From Clostridiales bacterium (GTDB taxonomy: Bacteria; Bacillota; Clostridia; Christensenellales; CAG-314): a DNA stretch of 33,362 nucleotides. Below the pieces are notes generated by a model. The model had not been told where the DNA came from, searched no databases, and saw only the letters and a program-made list of their open reading frames with translations. Shown one piece after another: positions 30,201 through 33,362 of this stretch (its first letter is position 1; every line of letters starts with the position of its first letter). Both the position numbers and the translations under genes were made by a program. Where the stretch lies: NCBI GenBank assembly GCA_004558105.1, contig SFEB01000007.1, forward strand, positions 1-33,362, in the 5' to 3' direction.

Positions 30201-33200
30201 TTGAGGTTGGCTGTCTTTTCGGGAAGCGTTACTTCTTCCAGGGCAGTACAACCGTAGAAAGTATACGTATTGATCCAGTTGAGTTCTTTTAACGTAGAAA
30301 GGTTTACGCTCTTAAGGCTTGTACAACCTCTGAATACGTTCGTACCGAATCCGCCTTCTACCAATACCGTGTTTTCTTCGAAGGTTACTTCCTCGAGATT
30401 TTCGTTGTTTGCAAAAGCGTAGTTACCTATTTCCGTTACGTAACCCGGAACAACGAGTTTTTTAATGCCCGTGCCGTACAGTGCGTAAGTCTTGATGGCA
30501 ATCGGCTTAACGTTTCCTTCGGAGTCCGTAAGTCTCGGAATCGTGAAGTTTTCCAAGGAAGAACATCCGTAGAAGAAATAGTTGGGTATAAACGGCATGT
30601 TGGGTACCCAGTTAGTTACCGTCGTCAGGTTAACACAGTTGCGGAAGATGTAGTTACCTACGTATGCGATGTCGCCGCGGAAGGTAATACTTTCGATTCC
30701 GCTGTACTGGAAGCAATTGCCTTCCAGTCTGACTTTCATGTTGCCGTTTTCGTCACCCGGAATATCTATGTGTTTAAGACTGCCCGTGTATTCGAAGGAA
30801 TAACTGCCGATGGTTTCCATCGCCGAGTCGTAAGGCACCACGACTTCTTCCAGCGCCGAGCAGTAAGAGAACGCATATTGACCGATGGAAATAAGAGACG
30901 CAGGCAACGTGATCTTGGTTATTAACGTCTGATCTTTAAACGCACTGTCCGCAATACTTTCGATACCCTCGGGGATAGCGAATTCACCCACGATGTCGCC
31001 GTAAACAAACTTAATGGCAGTACCGTCCGGGTCAACCAACAGCGGATACTTCTTGCCGTCGGTAGATTCGTACGGTTTAAAGTTAACGTTCTTAGGCGAA
31101 ACGGTCAGATCGCTGACGGAGGAACAGCCTTTGAACGCCGCGCCGATGTCTGCGATATTGCGGGACAAATAAACCTTCGTCAACGTTGTGCACTTATCGA
31201 AGAGGTTAGAACCGAGTTCCATAACGTCAACGGAAGATTCAGGGAAGATGAATTCCGTCAATGCCGTACTCTGGAACGCATAGTTACCGATGCCGGCAAG
31301 TTTGCTTCCGCCCTCTATATCACCTTTTTCAAACGTGACCGATGACAACTTTGAACAACTCGCAAATGCATAATTGTCGATGGTCTCAACCGATGCGGGT
31401 ACGTAGAATTCGGTCAGGCTGGAGCAGTTACGGAAAACACTGCCGCCTATCTTGGTAATGACAGCGTTGGTGACCTTTGCGCCGTCAACGATTTCGTATG
31501 CAAACTCTGCCTTTTCAAGTGCTTTACAGCCGTAGAATACGGAGCCGTAAGAAGTGCTGGTAGAACTGGAATAATACTTACCTATTTCCTCCAAAGTATT
31601 GGGGAAAGTAATTTCTTTAAGAGCCGTGCAGTTGTAGAACGAGTAATAACCTATACCCTCCAGACCTTTGGGCAGGCTTATCGTGGTAAGGGCGGAACAG
31701 CCGTAGAAAACGTAGTCTTCTATAACAAGGCTTACGCCTTCTGCCATTTCTGCCGGGAAGATGACGCGCTCAAGCGTCTTAACGTCTCTGAACGCACCGT
31801 AATCGAGGCGTTGCAAAGTGGATGGAAGATTTACCGTTACCAGTTTAGAACCGGACAGAGAATATCTGCCGAGTTCTACGGTACGTTCGGGCAACGTAAG
31901 CGTCGTCAAAGCGTCGCAGTTGTAGAATATACCGCCCATTGTAGAAGCAGTGGCATCGTTGGCATCGTTACGGAAAGAAAGTTCGATAATATTTCCTTCT
32001 TCGGCATCTTCAAAGACAATGTTATCTAACGCCGTGCAATAATAGAAGGAATTCGGTTCTATTCTGCTTACCGTGTTGGGAATATTGACGTTTTTCAACG
32101 CAGAGCATTGATAGAACGTGTTTTGAGGAATCTTTTCTACGCCCTTGGGAAGCTCAACCGTCTCGAGTCTCTTGCTGTAATAGAACGAGTTTTTACCGAT
32201 AAGGAGCTCATTGCTTCTTGCATTCTTTATTTCGTTTGAACTGAATTTTACGTTTCTGATACCCGTGCCTGCTTCCGCATAAGTCGGATTGCCGTTTTGA
32301 TAGAACGCGCCGTACCATGTCGCCATAACGGTGTTGGGTATAACGATGGTGCCGTCCACGCCGGAGTTAGAGGTCGGGCAGGCAATCAATACTTTAACCG
32401 TGCCGTCCGTCCTGTCGTAGAACTTGGATTCGAACTCGGTGTAGTTAACTTTAATCGTTCCCGTTGCCGTGGTCGGGTAAGTATAAGGAATGTAGTTGGT
32501 AGCTTCTACGGGGTAATATTCTCTGCTGTAAAGAACGCCGTCTATGGACGTGTAAATCGGGTTGGCAGGATCTACCGCTATCTCTTCCAGACGATAGCAC
32601 TGGTAGAATACCGACATTGACAAGCAGACTTCCATATCTACGGTTTCTGCGGATTCGACGTAGCTATCGCCCACCTTACTTACTACCTTAACCGTTCTCG
32701 TTTCGTAGTAACCCATCTTGGTTACCGATGCGGGGATGTTTACGTTTGCAAGATACGAGCAGGAGTAGAAACAGCAGTTACCTATCTCTACCGTACGGTC
32801 GGGAAGGGTAATGGCGGTAAATCTCTTGCCATCGGTAGCCGTAGCACCTACGGAGCTGAATACGTATTCGCCCAAAACGAGGTCTCTTTCCGTCTGATCG
32901 GAAGGTGTTTCTTCAAAGTTTACCGTATTAAGTCTCGAGCAGGATCTGAATGCGTCGTCACCTAATCTCGTAGTACGGTACGGAATGGTAATTTCCGTGA
33001 TGTAAGAACAGGAATAGAACGCACCGTCGCCTATAACGAGGTCAACGACCGCTTCGCCTACCTGCGGTGTCTTGAATTCTACTCTGAGTAAACCCGAACA
33101 TGACTTGAATGCGTCGCCGCCTATCTTTTCAATACCTGCGTGCAGTACAATATATTCGCCCGCTTTGTCCGCCGGATAGAACAACAGACGTGTTACGTTA

Positions 33201-33362
33201 CCGTTGTAAAGTATGCCTTCGACGGATTGATAGTAGGGGTTGCCGTCTTCAACGTTGACGGCCTTTAAGGTAGAAGTTCCGAAAACGGATGAAACCGCAA
33301 AGTCGGGAACCGTCTTTGAAAGGTTTACCGTATTGACGTAGAACGTGCCTACGCCGTTACCC
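27218..33362 (-). CDS. Giant BspA-like LRR_5 surface protein, 5' end outside the window
   Basis: The frame is open from the stop at 27218 to the right edge, giving more than 2040 residues; the true start lies beyond the window. An internal TTG at 33184 has no ribosome binding site and is not a start. Nearly all of it is a succession of about 23-residue LRR_5 units of the type IG.YAF.NC.ALKEITFP.TLE, interrupted by short inserts (for example near 32300-32560). LRR_5/BspA proteins are typically exported adhesins of mucosal bacteria, and trichomonads have similar ones. The C-terminus, after the last repeat, is a short acidic tail ending IEGEVAFVDNKQN, with no sorting signal or membrane anchor. 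Signal peptide and any other N-terminal domain cannot be judged. A decayed LRR fragment lies just downstream. Confidence 0.92.
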   Translation of the reverse strand, partial: GNGVGTFYVNTVNLSKTVPDFAVSSVFGTSTLKAVNVEDGNPYYQSVEGILYNGNVTRLLFYPADKAGEYIVLHAGIEKIGGDAFKSCSGLLRVEFKTPQVGEAVVDLVIGDGAFYSCSYITEITIPYRTTRLGDDAFRSCSRLNTVNFEETPSDQTERDLVLGEYVFSSVGATATDGKRFTAITLPDRTVEIGNCCFYSCSYLANVNIPASVTKMGYYETRTVKVVSKVGDSYVESAETVDMEVCLSMSVFYQCYRLEEIAVDPANPIYTSIDGVLYSREYYPVEATNYIPYTYPTTATGTIKVNYTEFESKFYDRTDGTVKVLIACPTSNSGVDGTIVIPNTVMATWYGAFYQNGNPTYAEAGTGIRNVKFSSNEIKNARSNELLIGKNSFYYSKRLETVELPKGVEKIPQNTFYQCSALKNVNIPNTVSRIEPNSFYYCTALDNIVFEDAEEGNIIELSFRNDANDATASTMGGIFYNCDALTTLTLPERTVELGRYSLSGSKLVTVNLPSTLQRLDYGAFRDVKTLERVIFPAEMAEGVSLVIEDYVFYGCSALTTISLPKGLEGIGYYSFYNCTALKEITFPNTLEEIGKYYSSSTSTSYGSVFYGCKALEKAEFAYEIVDGAKVTNAVITKIGGSVFRNCSSLTEFYVPASVETIDNYAFASCSKLSSVTFEKGDIEGGSKLAGIGNYAFQSTALTEFIFPESSVDVMELGSNLFDKCTTLTKVYLSRNIADIGAAFKGCSSVSDLTVSPKNVNFKPYESTDGKKYPLLVDPDGTAIKFVYGDIVGEFAIPEGIESIADSAFKDQTLITKITLPASLISIGQYAFSYCSALEEVVVPYDSAMETIGSYSFEYTGSLKHIDIPGDENGNMKVRLEGNCFQYSGIESITFRGDIAYVGNYIFRNCVNLTTVTNWVPNMPFIPNYFFYGCSSLENFTIPRLTDSEGNVKPIAIKTYALYGTGIKKLVVPGYVTEIGNYAFANNENLEEVTFEENTVLVEGGFGTNVFRGCTSLKSVNLSTLKELNWINTYTFYGCTALEEVTLPEKTANLNNTAPSEEKATTAAGASYIFNGCTALKRVNNLNDNITIFGTYLFRDCSSLEEIVLPSELRIIGSYCFTGCTSLTNVDFDHVVNGAIDTEGQPDENGNPARIAGTGGKLENIMTYAFGATSATIGAPAIEKMVIPSTVKTIGASAFRYCEQLREVEFEYNTVLTAFGGAYIFANCINLEKVNLNNLPNITYLYTSTFLLCEKLNTFAVDAEGNTTNRFPDKLITLGSSNGTTASATAFSYTFKGCSSLEFVDLNKVTMLSAETFRDCTSLRSVKGIEEISVLGSYSFRNTALEEVTFGKKVTAYGYGVFADCFNLKKATIERGLLPYVGYNNTSTTLTSFSSTSTIYGPFAYCSALEEVSLPDSITKIIPHSFAYCTSLKTFNFSAANKLELIGSYAFYKTAMEEVDLSALSSLTDIGSYSFSQTLSLKKVIFPARGSLTTIGIGAFNGDRGLTSVTVPASVTTISNYAFRNCGLTEFTVPAGLVTMGNSVFFGNNITTYKSNNSNYRIGSNGELIKIVADGDDLVVGIPSTFSGVYTFEKGTAPGSYCFTGSAGITGVVLPEGMTELPSYSFAGFSGSINLPETVTSIGSYAFYEAEFGEFVIPANVTSIGYRAFGYATIDKLVIPSTVEKIGQFLCYYANIREFEYNALAATWINASGADIATNGAAGFSYMLNYTKGLQKITVGEGVRYVGKDFISYTTDCDATVYFPDGMDVSYGYLIYGTKGCKFDVRLPSDADDFGTYAFYYSISKEPEEGWTEFKMTIPDSVETIPMYFLSGCVINDVNLPKNLKTIEAHAFRYCTRETELVIPKTLEALYGYSFFYGTYSHITFEEGIESIDIFPYIYHPVPVVDIYYNNPFQQTVIGEMTLPGTLKSIGNYFLYAAKGPAKLVLPEGLMSVGDYAFYNNKAIYELYLSSTVEFVDGTNAFYNWTEEQTIYSPLSRSATMAVWGGSLTHTSFGGNVVYNYVPTPEQTENSGEIAIEGEVAFVDNKQN

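Noticed and set aside
1..33362. CRISPR array
   Set aside because: The only regular repeats are the 23-bp tandem units at 4296, which have no spacers, and protein-level LRR repeats. No cas-like gene is present.

Overview
The window looks like a chromosomal piece of a low-to-mid GC member of the Bacillota, probably class Clostridia and possibly a gut lineage. The basis is strong AGGAGG-type ribosome binding sites, frequent GTG and TTG starts, SipW/TasA-type surface proteins, BspA-type leucine-rich repeats and class I cyclic di-GMP riboswitches. The assignment is inference; no rRNA or ribosomal protein gene lies inside the window.

Left part (1-5613). A strong leftward promoter with an A-rich upstream element, resembling an rRNA operon promoter, leaves the window at its left edge. 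Then come an aldo/keto reductase with ferredoxin-type cysteines, a zinc-ribbon membrane protein facing a small XRE repressor across a shared palindromic operator, and an intact tRNA-Arg(CCT). Right after the tRNA is a low-GC patch that looks acquired and decayed: an unrecognised gene fragment, a 302-residue protein with mTERF-like helical repeats, a LexA-like N-terminal remnant behind an SOS-type box, and a 23-bp tandem repeat. Two small membrane proteins follow.

Centre (5571-21286), the most interesting part. About 15.5 kb is read leftward as two riboswitch-headed units. Unit 1 starts at a TTGACA-17-TAAACT promoter and a class I (GEMM-I) cyclic di-GMP riboswitch at 21097-21212. It encodes a degenerate EAL protein, a membrane-anchored TasA/camelysin-like protein and a secreted TasA-like subunit with a SipW-type signal peptide. 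Its 3' region folds as a three-way junction followed by a terminator. Unit 2 starts at a perfect TTGACA-17-TATAAT promoter and a second GEMM-I riboswitch at 18213-18312. It encodes a further SipW-type surface protein, a 1290-residue surface protein, a SipW signal peptidase, a membrane-tethered McrB-like AAA+ ATPase, a DUF2357/McrC-like partner with a duplicated C-terminal domain, a second SipW peptidase and an intact EAL phosphodiesterase. In both riboswitches the terminator reuses the 3' side of the aptamer, which predicts that ligand turns expression on. The distal phosphodiesterase would then close a negative feedback loop. My reading is a surface-fibre locus controlled by cyclic di-GMP, with a dedicated McrBC-like AAA+ module of unknown role.

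Right of this, read rightward (21443-24898), are a small HPt-fold protein whose phospho-accepting His is replaced by Tyr, and a five-domain REC-GGDEF-EAL-REC-GGDEF protein that retains one EAL and one GGDEF with intact signatures. They are likely local makers and breakers of the same second messenger.

Right end (24914-33362). An in-frame chimera joins the first half of an MFS exporter to the C-terminal part of a MerR regulator, behind a promoter with the 19-bp spacer typical of MerR control. Then come an intact MerR-type regulator, a decayed LRR_5 fragment and the 3' part of a giant BspA-like LRR_5 protein (over 2000 residues) that runs off the right edge.
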